Shown here: positions 1 through 6,740 of the stretch, in pieces
Layout: every line of letters starts with the position of its first letter
Position numbering within the stretch: the stretch's first letter is position 1
NCBI GenBank assembly: GCA_009391605.1
Contig: VFGQ01000013.1
Coordinates: 1 to 17,208 of the forward strand
Length of the DNA: 17,208 nucleotides
Direction of reading: 5' to 3'
From: SAR202 cluster bacterium
GTDB lineage: Bacteria; Chloroflexota; Dehalococcoidia; SAR202; GCA-002694895
Translations under genes and position numbers: made by a program
Notes under the pieces: model-generated
Database searches by the model: none
The model's input: only the letters and a program-made list of their open reading frames with translations
Told to the model about the DNA's origin: nothing

Positions 1-403
1 AAAATTTTAATTCTTTAACCTTGTTAATCATTTCATGATTTACTGCCCATCTATAATTTGGATGATTTAGTACAGCTATGCCTCCAGCAGCATGAATAGC
101 ATTAGTATTAGCTTTTATAGTATCAACTGAATCATTTCCATATACAGGTTCTACATAAGAATTTATTCCAATAGCACCCATATGAATATTAAATGGCTCT
201 CTTACTGTTACTTCTTCTCCTGGAATCATCAAAATATCAGGATGATTATTTCCGTAATCTAAAACAGTAACATGATTATGATCTGATAAAACCAAGAAAT
301 CATAATTTGCCTCAACAAAAAAGTTAACAACTGTTTTCGGATCAGAATCTCCATCAGATTCATTTGTGTGTGTATGAATATTACCCTTATACCATTTACT
401 CAT
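1..403 (-). CDS. PHP-domain metal-dependent hydrolase, 3' end beyond the window edge
   Basis: The reverse strand reads open from an ATG at 401-403 to the left edge, giving 134 residues of a longer protein. It shows the N-terminal metal-binding pattern of the PHP (polymerase and histidinol phosphatase) superfamily: HTHT at 10-13, SDGD at 16-19, SDHN at 40-43, PGEE at 61-64 and NHPN at 113-116. These His, Asp and Glu residues normally hold two or three divalent metals that hydrolyse phosphoester or related bonds. The KGNIHTHT opening resembles the CehA/McbA-like branch rather than HisK histidinol phosphatase, so I do not assign it to the histidine pathway downstream. A GAGG ribosome binding site precedes the start. 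It is last in a minus-strand run, 23 nt after the lipoprotein gene, so co-transcription is likely. The substrate is unknown, and the C-terminal half is not visible. Confidence 0.85.
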   Translation of the reverse strand, partial: MSKWYKGNIHTHTNESDGDSDPKTVVNFFVEANYDFLVLSDHNHVTVLDYGNNHPDILMIPGEEVTVREPFNIHMGAIGINSYVEPVYGNDSVDTIKANTNAIHAAGGIAVLNHPNYRWAVNHEMINKVKELKF

Positions 404-426
404 ATTAATCCTCATGATTTTTATAA

Positions 427-687
427 TTATTTTAATTCAGAAATCTTTTTTTCCAATTCTAATATTTTTCTTTTATTTTCAGATATATTAAATGTATATT
501 CAGCTTCCAATTCTATTACATATTCACGATTATATTTTAAAGCATCAGCCAAAATTTGATTTTGTTCCTCTAATTTATCCAATTGTACTTCTAATTTTTC
601 ATAATCAGATTTCTGAACAGAATCAGTAGAACATGCTACAAGTAAAATCAAACATGCAATAATTATCAACATCCTTTTTATCGACAT
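427..687 (-). CDS. small coiled-coil lipoprotein
   Basis: This 86-residue protein begins with a short basic stretch (MSIKRM), a hydrophobic segment at about 6-18 and a lipobox LVAC at 16-19. It is therefore expected to be cleaved before Cys19, lipidated and held on the outer face of the membrane. The mature part (about 68 residues) is highly charged with leucine/isoleucine spacing typical of an alpha-helical coiled coil (about 29-52 and 70-86), and has no catalytic motif. A strong GGAGGC ribosome binding site supports the start. It lies 29 nt after the deazaflavin oxidoreductase gene and 23 nt before the PHP gene, so it is probably in the same transcript. I do not recognise a family. A structural or scaffolding role at the cell surface is inference from the coiled coil alone. 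Confidence 0.75.
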   Translation of the reverse strand: MSIKRMLIIIACLILLVACSTDSVQKSDYEKLEVQLDKLEEQNQILADALKYNREYVIELEAEYTFNISENKRKILELEKKISELK

Positions 688-716
688 AAAGCCTCCATAT
701 ATTTATTCAATATAAA

Positions 717-1139
717 TTATTCGGCTAAAAAGACTGGTATAGTTCGTTCTGTTTTTTCTTGATATTCTTGATAAGGAGGGAATGCTTCAACAGCAAGCTT
801 CCAAAGCCTTGCCCTTTCGGTAGTATCATTTATTTCTTTTGCCACCATAGAATAAACATTTACACCATCGCGAATTTCAACTTTTGAATCAGCTTTAAGA
901 TTATGGTACCAAAGAGGGTGATTTGGAGCTCCGCCCTGAGATGCTATTAAAATATATCCTTTTCCATCAGTTACTTTCATCAAAGGTGTTTTTCTTATTG
1001 CTCCTGTTTTCCATCCAATATTAGTTACTATAATAACTGGAAGTCCTCTCAGTGTAGTTCCTTCTGTACCACCACTGCCTTCATATAATTCGACTTGGTC
1101 TGCTACCCATTTTGAAGTACTAGGTATATATTCATTCAT
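717..1139 (-). CDS. F420-dependent deazaflavin nitroreductase (DDN) family oxidoreductase
   Basis: This 140-residue protein has the hallmarks of the DDN family, single-domain split beta-barrel enzymes that use reduced coenzyme F420 to reduce quinones, nitro compounds or other unsaturated substrates. Visible motifs are RKTPL at 49-53, SQGGAPNHPLWYHNL at 67-81, and the C-terminal PPYQEYQEKTERTIPV at 121-136. Length and motif order are normal for the family. A GAGGT ribosome binding site sits just upstream of the ATG. The gene follows the NIPSNAP gene by 27 nt and precedes the lipoprotein gene by 29 nt, so it belongs to one operon. Family knowledge implies that the host makes or scavenges F420, which fits Actinobacteria, Chloroflexota and some archaea. 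No F420 biosynthesis gene is in the window. The natural substrate cannot be read from the sequence. Confidence 0.88.
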   Translation of the reverse strand: MNEYIPSTSKWVADQVELYEGSGGTEGTTLRGLPVIIVTNIGWKTGAIRKTPLMKVTDGKGYILIASQGGAPNHPLWYHNLKADSKVEIRDGVNVYSMVAKEINDTTERARLWKLAVEAFPPYQEYQEKTERTIPVFLAE

Positions 1140-1166
1140 TTTTTACCTCACAAAGTTTTCCTAATA

Positions 1167-1493
1167 TTATTTCATTACTGATAATTCAGTTGATTTCAAA
1201 TTTCTTACTACAGTACGATTCCTGTCGATCAATTCACCAACTTTATCAACCATTTCATTCAACCATTCTTTACTTTCATATACATCTTTATACAATTTTT
1301 CCTTGGATTTCAAACTACTAAAACGCCTAATCCATATATAAGTTTCATCATCATCATCATCTACAAAACTTCCATGAATTACCATCCCCTTAGATATCTG
1401 GAAGGGAATAATAGTACCTTCCATTAAATTCAGCCATTCTTTCATTTTACCTGGAAAAATTTTATAAATTCTTAATTCGAAAAATGCTTCCAT
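1167..1493 (-). CDS. NIPSNAP family protein
   Basis: This 108-residue protein matches the NIPSNAP fold, a dimeric ferredoxin-like alpha/beta barrel domain. It shows FELRIYKIFPGKMKEW at 5-20, KGMVIHGSF at 35-43 and YIWIRRFSSLKSKEKLYKDV at 52-71, which follow the family pattern of an ELRxY strand, a PGK turn, a W, and a second strand with WxRRF. The biochemical role of bacterial NIPSNAP proteins is not settled. Some relatives in this fold are monooxygenases or small-molecule-binding proteins. A GGAGGC ribosome binding site precedes the ATG. It is first in the minus-strand operon and divergent from glpK. A run of five Asp residues (45-49) is encoded by five identical GAT codons. Pairing with a DDN-type enzyme suggests a redox or detoxification unit, but that is inference. 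Confidence 0.85.
   Translation of the reverse strand: MEAFFELRIYKIFPGKMKEWLNLMEGTIIPFQISKGMVIHGSFVDDDDDETYIWIRRFSSLKSKEKLYKDVYESKEWLNEMVDKVGELIDRNRTVVRNLKSTELSVMK
1347..1361. repeat. (ATC)5 trinucleotide repeat inside the NIPSNAP gene
   Basis: Five exact ATC units on the plus strand, read as five GAT (Asp) codons on the minus strand. The repeat is in frame, so slippage would change the Asp run length without a frameshift. It lies in the loop between the two predicted strands of the NIPSNAP domain. Confidence 0.9.
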
Positions 1494-1602
1494 CTTTAGC
1501 CTCCGTTCAATTAAATATATAACAATTTATAATCTATATAATTTACTATTATCATATAATAACAAGATCATAATATATCAAAATTACAAAAAGTAAATAA
1601 TT
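1494..1602. promoter_or_regulatory. divergent promoter region between NIPSNAP operon and glpK
   Basis: These 109 nt separate two genes transcribed away from each other, so promoters for both must lie here. The region is almost pure A/T, with three TATAAT hexamers on the plus strand at 1528, 1537 and 1555. None has a good TTGACA at the usual distance, so I cannot choose one. The NIPSNAP side carries a GGAGGC ribosome binding site. The glpK side has no visible Shine-Dalgarno sequence. Confidence 0.35.
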
Positions 1603-3081
1603 ATGAATAAATTTATCCTATCCCTTGATCAAGGCACAACAAGTATCCGTGCTTTATTGATTGATCAAAATGGAAAAATATCTGGAATTGCTCAAAAAGA
1701 ATTAACTCAAATATATCCTGATAATGGATGGGTAGAACATAATCCAAATGAAATATTAAATTCTCAAATAGAAGTTATAGATCAAGTCATTTCAGAAAAC
1801 AATATTAAAACAAACCAGATTGCTGCAATTGGTATTGCAAATCAGAGAGAAACTACAGTTGTTTGGGATAAAGACACAGGAGCACCTATATATAATGCAA
1901 TTGTCTGGCAAGATAATAGAACTACAGATATATGCGAAGAATTAAAGAATAAAAACTTAGAAAAAGAAATCTCTGATAAAACGGGTTTATTAATAGCACC
2001 TTATTTTTCTGCTACAAAAATATCTTGGATTTTAAATAATGTTAAATCTGCAAAAACAAAAGCAAAAGCAGATAAATTATTATTTGGAACAATAGATTCC
2101 TGGTTAATTTGGAATTTAACTGAAAAACAAACTCATGCCACTGATTTTTCTAATGCATCTAGGACAATGTTGTTTAACATAAATAAATTGGAATGGGATA
2201 CTGATATCTTAAATGAATTAGATATACCAAAATCAATGTTACCAGAAGTTCTTAATTCTTCTGCCAATTTCGGAAATTACAATTATAAAGGCCATAAAAT
2301 ACCCATATATGGAGTATTAGGAGATCAGCAGGCTTCTTTATTTGGTCAAAAATGTTTTGATGAAACATCTACGAAAAATACTTATGGGACAGGATGTTTT
2401 ATATTAATGAACACTTCTGAACGGATAATTAAAAGTAAAAACGGCCTACTTTCTACTATTGCCTGGGGAATTAATGGGGAAATTTGCTATGCTCTTGAAG
2501 GGAGTGTATTTATTGCGGGTGCAGGGATTCAGTGGTTGAGAGATGAATTAAAAATAATCAATTCATCAGAAGAATCAGAAGAACATGCGTTAAAATCTTC
2601 TGATAAAAATAACTTATTTGTAGTGCCCGCATTTAATGGTCTTGGAGCACCATATTGGGATATGTATGCAAAAGGATTAATAATCGGAATTACCAGAGAC
2701 ACCAACAAATCTGACATTATAAAAGCAACGCTTGATTCAATAGCATATCAAACAAAGGATGTACTAATTAGTATGGAAGAAGATACTAAAAGTAAAATTA
2801 ATTTACTTAAGGTAGATGGCGGAGCATCAAATAATAATTATTTGATGCAATTTCAGTCTAATATATTAGGAGTTAAAATAGAAAGGCCACAAAATACCGA
2901 AGTGACAGCTTTAGGAGCAGCATTCATAGCAGGATTGTTATGTTCATTCTGGGATATTAATCACTTGAAAAACCTAAAATATGAAAAAGAAAATTTCAAT
3001 CCCAAATTTGACTCTGATAAAATTAACAAACTTTATCAAAATTGGAATAATGCAGTAAAAAGATCTATGAATTGGATTTAA
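1603..3081 (+). CDS. glpK: glycerol kinase
   Basis: This 492-residue protein, of normal family length, phosphorylates glycerol with ATP to sn-glycerol 3-phosphate in the cytoplasm. It has the FGGY kinase layout. The N-terminal phosphate loop is DQGTTSIRALL at 9-19. Glycerol-contacting QRET is at 81-84 and NAIVWQDNRT at 98-107. The GDQQA block at 240-244 carries the likely catalytic base Asp241. The ATP-side YGTGCF is at 261-266, and DGGASNN is at 405-411 in the C-terminal domain. No ribosome binding site is obvious before the ATG, but the next upstream codons offer no better start. It is monocistronic in view and converges on the lipid kinase gene. G3P from this enzyme could feed phospholipid synthesis. 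No glycerol facilitator or G3P dehydrogenase is nearby. The stop codon lies within a 14-bp tandem duplication. Confidence 0.97.
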   Translation: MNKFILSLDQGTTSIRALLIDQNGKISGIAQKELTQIYPDNGWVEHNPNEILNSQIEVIDQVISENNIKTNQIAAIGIANQRETTVVWDKDTGAPIYNAIVWQDNRTTDICEELKNKNLEKEISDKTGLLIAPYFSATKISWILNNVKSAKTKAKADKLLFGTIDSWLIWNLTEKQTHATDFSNASRTMLFNINKLEWDTDILNELDIPKSMLPEVLNSSANFGNYNYKGHKIPIYGVLGDQQASLFGQKCFDETSTKNTYGTGCFILMNTSERIIKSKNGLLSTIAWGINGEICYALEGSVFIAGAGIQWLRDELKIINSSEESEEHALKSSDKNNLFVVPAFNGLGAPYWDMYAKGLIIGITRDTNKSDIIKATLDSIAYQTKDVLISMEEDTKSKINLLKVDGGASNNNYLMQFQSNILGVKIERPQNTEVTALGAAFIAGLLCSFWDINHLKNLKYEKENFNPKFDSDKINKLYQNWNNAVKRSMNWI

Positions 3082-3096
3082 AGAATTGGATTTAAA
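3069..3096. repeat. perfect 14-bp tandem duplication across the glpK stop codon
   Basis: GAATTGGATTTAAA occurs at 3069-3082 and again, without change, at 3083-3096. The first copy contains the last codons of glpK and its TAA. The second lies in the 31-nt gap before the convergent lipid kinase gene. Perfect identity of both copies suggests recent slipped-strand duplication. Confidence 0.9.
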
Positions 3097-3112
3097 TTCA
3101 TGACTTAAAAAA

Positions 3113-4000
3113 TTAAGCGAAAATTTCAATCGAACTAGGTATTACTTCAGCTACTATCGGTGTTTTTCCGATCATTTCCCCATCAATAATTAATGAATCA
3201 TATTTATTAGGAATAAGTGAAAATTTGTTGGACTGATAATATTGCACCTCTGGTTCATCTATATGTGTACCCTTAAAAAGTTTTGGCAAAACAGATAATA
3301 ATCGTATTCTTGATATATTACTATCAACCACAATTATGTCCATCAAGCCATCATCTAATTTAGCCTTTGGTGCCATTCTCATTCCCTTTCCGACATGAAT
3401 GGAATTACAAGCAACTACAAACATAAAATCTTTTACTGATCTTTTACCATTAACTTCAAATTCTGCTTTACGATAATTCTTGAAAAATATTTGGATAATA
3501 GCTGAAATAGTATATCTTGCATTACCCATCCATCTTAAATTTTCTGCCGTAAATCCTATATCTGTAATCATCCCCCATCCAACCAAGTTAATTGAATATT
3601 TAACTGTTTGCCCCATATCTAATTTAATAACATCTATAAATCTGGTTTTGTTCATAAGAATTTTATCCACAGCTACATTAGGGTCAGTAATTCCTAAATC
3701 TAACATAAATGAATTACCTGTGCCTCCAGGAATTATTCCTATAGGAATTTTTTTCTTATCCCTACGATTGAACATTCCATTTACAATTTCATGAAATGTC
3801 CCATCTCCTCCAATCATTAAAATACCATTATAATTTTCAAAATTACATTCTTTAATTATTTTTTCAGCATGTCCGGGAAATTCAGTTGTAATTAATGTTA
3901 GATCAATTTGTTTTGAATTAAACTTTTTTTCAATTTTTTTGAATATTTCCAATCCTTGTCTTTTACCACTGAATGGATTAACAATTAAAATAAATTTCAT
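3113..4000 (-). CDS. diacylglycerol kinase family lipid kinase
   Basis: This 295-residue protein has the diacylglycerol/sphingosine kinase catalytic fold in the bacterial DgkB/YegS size class. Visible motifs are IVNPFSGKRQG at 6-16 (start of the nucleotide domain), the ATP-binding GGDGT at 64-68, PGGTGN at 91-96, DDGLMDI at 216-222 and DGE at 273-275, where the catalytic acid lies in relatives. It would use ATP to phosphorylate diacylglycerol or a related lipid alcohol at the inner face of the membrane. There is no membrane segment, which agrees with the soluble DgkB type. The ATG lies only 11 nt after the aminotransferase stop and lacks a ribosome binding site, so its translation is probably coupled to that gene. 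Whether the substrate is diacylglycerol, phosphatidylglycerol or another lipid cannot be decided here. Confidence 0.92.
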   Translation of the reverse strand: MKFILIVNPFSGKRQGLEIFKKIEKKFNSKQIDLTLITTEFPGHAEKIIKECNFENYNGILMIGGDGTFHEIVNGMFNRRDKKKIPIGIIPGGTGNSFMLDLGITDPNVAVDKILMNKTRFIDVIKLDMGQTVKYSINLVGWGMITDIGFTAENLRWMGNARYTISAIIQIFFKNYRKAEFEVNGKRSVKDFMFVVACNSIHVGKGMRMAPKAKLDDGLMDIIVVDSNISRIRLLSVLPKLFKGTHIDEPEVQYYQSNKFSLIPNKYDSLIIDGEMIGKTPIVAEVIPSSIEIFA

Positions 4001-4011
4001 ATTTCAGATTC

Positions 4012-5199
4012 TTATATTAACTTTTCTTTTTCAAATACATCTGCCAATATTTTAATACCTTCATGAATTTCATTTGGAGTATTATAACTATAAGTTAATC
4101 TTAGATAATTGTTTTTTTCTCTGTCTGCTCTGTATACTCCGCCTGGGTTATACTTAACTCCTCTGTCAACAGCGCTTCTTAGTATATCCCACGAATTTGC
4201 ACCTTCGGGTAATTTTAGCCAGACCATCAAACCTCCATTTGGTTTATTCCATTCACAAGTATCAGGAAAATTTTCTTTTAAAGCAGTTAGCATGGCATCA
4301 CGTTTTTTCATAATTGATTGTTCAACTTCTAATCCATGATTATAACCGTGTTTATCTAAGAAATTAAATACAGCCATAGATGCGAGTTGGCTGGGCATTC
4401 CATTATATGCAGTCTTTGCCAATTCTTCTTTAACCATATCCGGGACAACTGTGTATCCAATTCTTATACCACAGCCTAAAAATTTAGTATATGCTGAAAT
4501 ATACATTACAGAATCAGTGTCATCCATTCCATACATAGCAGGCGGTAAAGGATCTCCATCTATTCGGAAATCTGCATAACTTTCATTTTCAATAATTGGA
4601 ACATTGTATTTTTGAGCAAGTTCGATTATTGCTTTTCTTCTATCTAGTGGGATAGTTATACCAGTAGGGTTTTGAAAAACTGATATTAAATATATAAATT
4701 TAGGAGTAATGTTTTGGGATTTGAGTTTAGCTAAATGTTCTTCTAAACTATCAGGTAGGATCCCATTTTCATCTGAATCTACATGTATAATATTTGCTTT
4801 TTTTGTTAAAAGCATCCCCAGGGTTCCTGAATAACTAAATTCTTCAACTAATACTGTGTCATTGGGTTCAAGAAAAATGTTAATTAAATTTGATATTGCA
4901 CCCCCAGCTCCAGAACTTATAAAAATTGAATCCGCATCGGCTTTTATACCTCTTAAAGATGCTAATCTTTCACTGATTAAATTTCTCAAATTAAGATCTC
5001 CTTGTGGATCAGGATATGGTGCCAATACATTCCCCTCTCTTGAAATAATATCTCTAGTTGTTTCAGCAAATTGCGCATAATCCATGCTGTGTTGATCAGT
5101 ATAAGTAATGGAAAAGGTATATTTTGTTTTTTCACTTATTCCATCTGGGCGTGAAATTTCAGGAATATTATGTGTTGTAAATTTACTATCATAATTCAT
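4012..5199 (-). CDS. PLP-dependent aminotransferase (class I/II), Asn in place of the pyridine-binding Asp
   Basis: This 395-residue fold-type I aminotransferase belongs to the 2-aminoadipate/kynurenine-aminotransferase-like group. It shows PYPDPQGDLNLR at 61-72, SSGAGGAI at 95-102 (phosphate cup), NPTG at 177-180, the PLP-binding lysine in SAYTKFLGCGIRIGY at 235-249 (Lys239), and the carboxylate-binding arginine in NYLRLTYS at 364-371 (Arg367). I start it at 5199, where an AAGGAGAG ribosome binding site lies five bases upstream. An in-frame ATG 28 codons earlier (5283) has no such site and would add a hydrophobic stretch not typical of the family. The residue three before the conserved Tyr208, nearly always Asp in this fold, is Asn205 (codon AAT). 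This may impair or retune catalysis. It is not HisC. The lipid kinase follows 12 nt downstream. Confidence 0.9.
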   Translation of the reverse strand: MNYDSKFTTHNIPEISRPDGISEKTKYTFSITYTDQHSMDYAQFAETTRDIISREGNVLAPYPDPQGDLNLRNLISERLASLRGIKADADSIFISSGAGGAISNLINIFLEPNDTVLVEEFSYSGTLGMLLTKKANIIHVDSDENGILPDSLEEHLAKLKSQNITPKFIYLISVFQNPTGITIPLDRRKAIIELAQKYNVPIIENESYADFRIDGDPLPPAMYGMDDTDSVMYISAYTKFLGCGIRIGYTVVPDMVKEELAKTAYNGMPSQLASMAVFNFLDKHGYNHGLEVEQSIMKKRDAMLTALKENFPDTCEWNKPNGGLMVWLKLPEGANSWDILRSAVDRGVKYNPGGVYRADREKNNYLRLTYSYNTPNEIHEGIKILADVFEKEKLI

Positions 5200-5390
5200 T
5201 ATTCTCTCCTTAATTATATTTAAGAAACTTCTTATAAAGTATTTTAATGTATTTATGTAAACCGTTAAACCTAATAACGACAATCACTATATTATCTATG
5301 AATAAAAACTAAGCTACCTTTTTAATACAGACAATACTTTACCCTTTAGATAAACTATTAAACAATTAGTTATGCCAAACAGGAAATACT
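5200..5390. promoter_or_regulatory. divergent intergenic region between aminotransferase and LicD genes
   Basis: These 191 nt must hold promoters for both flanking units. On the minus side AAGGAGAG at 5204-5211 is the ribosome binding site that fixes the aminotransferase start. On the plus side AGGAAATACT runs directly up to the licD-like ATG at 5391. I see no strong -35/-10 pair, hairpin or repeat, and no further gene. Confidence 0.4.
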
Positions 5391-6248
5391 ATGATACCTA
5401 TGGATATACAAAAAGGTGAAAAAAGTATCCTCGAGATTAAAGAATTAATGGATGATCTCAATGTTGTTTTTTTTCTTCGCCATGGTACTTGTTTAGGCGC
5501 TGTCAGAGATGGGCAACTTATCCCATGGGACGATGATATAGATATTGGGTCAATAATAGGAATGAACAACCTTGATGAAAAATCTATTTATAAAATTATT
5601 GATAGCTTTAAATTCAATGGGTTTGAAACTGTAGTGTCTGAATCTCCATTTCACATTTCTGTTTCACTTTCGAAATCCGGGATACCAATTGACTGGACTT
5701 GTTATAAAATACGTCAAGGATATATATATCAATACCCTGCGGTTAAAATTCCAGTTAATATTTATGATGATTTAAAACCCATCCTGTTTCTTGGCACTAC
5801 ATTTTTTGTACCAAACCCACCAGAGAAATATTTATCACTTAAATATGGCTCTGAATGGAAGATACCTAAAAAAACTGGTTATGAAAACGATATTATAAAA
5901 TCGATACCAAAATCTGTAATTCCTGAACAACCTAGTATATTTACTCGAATACATAAATTTCTTTTTCCAAACAAATACATTACCAAAATTCGAATTCTTA
6001 ACAATGAAAATAAGCCTGTTAAACTAGCTAACGTAACTCTTGTAGGACTTAACAAGTGTACAACTAATCATCAGGGATATGCAGAATTCGATTTACTGAT
6101 TAAAGATTGGTACGCAGTCATCATTGAAAAAGGTAAAGAAAAAGAAATACTCTATGAAGAGATTTTGAAACCAGGTTCTAATTATTATTATTTACCTGAT
6201 AAAAACAAGACGTCTGGAAGAACTTACATTTTAAAAGAGGAAAGTTAA
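5391..6248 (+). CDS. LicD-family phosphotransferase with C-terminal beta-sandwich-like domain
   Basis: This 285-residue protein has two parts. Residues 1-160 are a LicD/fukutin-type nucleotidyltransferase-fold domain. It includes RHGTCLGAVRDGQLIPWDDD at 30-49 continuing into IDIG, with the acidic cluster Asp47-49 and Asp51 expected to bind metal, a possible third acidic position IDW at 100-102, and YLSLKYGSEWKIP at 147-159, a typical LicD tail. LicD proteins transfer phosphocholine or a similar phospho-alcohol from a CDP carrier to a cell-surface sugar. Residues about 195-270 resemble a carboxypeptidase-regulatory/Ig-like fold: IRILNNENKPVKLANVTLVG, then TNHQGYAEFDL, ending in PGSNYYYLPD. This may bind glycan or protein. 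There is no signal peptide or membrane segment. An AGGA lies ten bases before the ATG. The cytidylyltransferase gene follows after 54 nt, which supports CDP-linked donor use. The acceptor is unknown. Confidence 0.85.
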   Translation: MIPMDIQKGEKSILEIKELMDDLNVVFFLRHGTCLGAVRDGQLIPWDDDIDIGSIIGMNNLDEKSIYKIIDSFKFNGFETVVSESPFHISVSLSKSGIPIDWTCYKIRQGYIYQYPAVKIPVNIYDDLKPILFLGTTFFVPNPPEKYLSLKYGSEWKIPKKTGYENDIIKSIPKSVIPEQPSIFTRIHKFLFPNKYITKIRILNNENKPVKLANVTLVGLNKCTTNHQGYAEFDLLIKDWYAVIIEKGKEKEILYEEILKPGSNYYYLPDKNKTSGRTYILKEES

Positions 6249-6295
6249 CAAATTGAATATACTCCATTTACAATATAAATTATTTAACACATTTC

Positions 6296-6300
6296 GGAGG
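6296..6300 (+). promoter_or_regulatory. ribosome binding site unusually close to the cytidylyltransferase start
   Basis: GGAGG ends two bases before the ATG at 6303, much closer than the usual five to nine. The next in-frame ATG (residue 9) falls inside the conserved first strand, so 6303 remains the best start. A non-ATG start cannot be excluded. Confidence 0.6.
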
Positions 6301-6302
6301 TT

Positions 6303-6719
6303 ATGATTAAAAGAATATATGTAGACATGGCAGCAGATTTATTTCATTATGGTCACGTAAATTTCTTAAAACAAGCTCGTGAAATTGGTGATTATCTAAT
6401 TGTTGGGATCCATAATGATCAAACTATTAAAAATTACAAACGCCCACCAATTATGACCATGAAGGAAAGAATAGCTACTGTAACTTCTTGTAGATATGTA
6501 GATGAAGTAATACCTGATGCACCATTGGTTGTTGATCTGGCATGGATAAATAAACACAATATTCACATAGTAGTTCATGGTGACGATTTTTCAGAAGATT
6601 TACTACAACTTTGCTATAAAGTGCCTATAGAAATGGGTATTTTCCATAAAGTTCCTTATACTCCTGGTATTTCTACCAGTGATATTATCAAAAGACTTAA
6701 GAATACTCTAGGCAACTAA
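6303..6719 (+). CDS. HxGH cytidylyltransferase, phosphoethanolamine/phosphocholine type
   Basis: This 138-residue single-domain enzyme of the nucleotidyltransferase (HxGH) superfamily is expected to join CTP and a phospho-alcohol to give a CDP-alcohol. Motifs in order: DLFHYGHVNFLKQA at 12-25 with the HxGH signature at 15-18, KRPPIMTMKER at 46-56, RYVDEVIPDAP at 64-74, VHGDDF at 91-96 and PGISTSDIIKR at 121-131 (the family's ISTS...R block). The KRPPIMTMKER and DAP...VHGDD stretches look closer to eukaryote-type phosphoethanolamine/phosphocholine cytidylyltransferases than to the glycerol-phosphate enzyme TagD. CDP-glycerol production remains possible, since glycerol kinase is encoded nearby. 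The gene follows the LicD-like gene by 54 nt on the same strand, so it probably supplies that enzyme's donor. It is convergent with the alpha/beta hydrolase gene (21-nt gap). Confidence 0.87.
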   Translation: MIKRIYVDMAADLFHYGHVNFLKQAREIGDYLIVGIHNDQTIKNYKRPPIMTMKERIATVTSCRYVDEVIPDAPLVVDLAWINKHNIHIVVHGDDFSEDLLQLCYKVPIEMGIFHKVPYTPGISTSDIIKRLKNTLGN

Positions 6720-6740
6720 CAACTCCTAAATAGGTATAGT

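Noticed and set aside
1..403. PHP protein as histidinol phosphatase (HisK) for the his cluster
   Set aside because: Its opening motif pattern is CehA/McbA-like, it sits in an unrelated operon over 10 kb away, and the C-terminal half is not visible.
368..559. Short plus-strand open frame at the PHP/lipoprotein junction
   Set aside because: It overlaps two well-supported minus-strand genes, lacks a ribosome binding site and has a low-complexity translation.
3101..3120. CTTAA...TTAAG hairpin between glpK and the lipid kinase as a bidirectional terminator
   Set aside because: The stem is five A/T-rich pairs with a four-base loop and no following T-run.
4012..5199. Aminotransferase as the missing HisC
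   Set aside because: It has the 2-aminoadipate/kynurenine-aminotransferase-like layout and a different lysine context (YTKFLGCGIRIGY), lies far from the his genes and has the unusual Asn205.
5200..5283. Upstream in-frame ATG giving the aminotransferase 28 extra N-terminal residues
   Set aside because: The internal ATG at 5199 has AAGGAGAG at good spacing, and the extra stretch is hydrophobic, unlike the family N-terminus.
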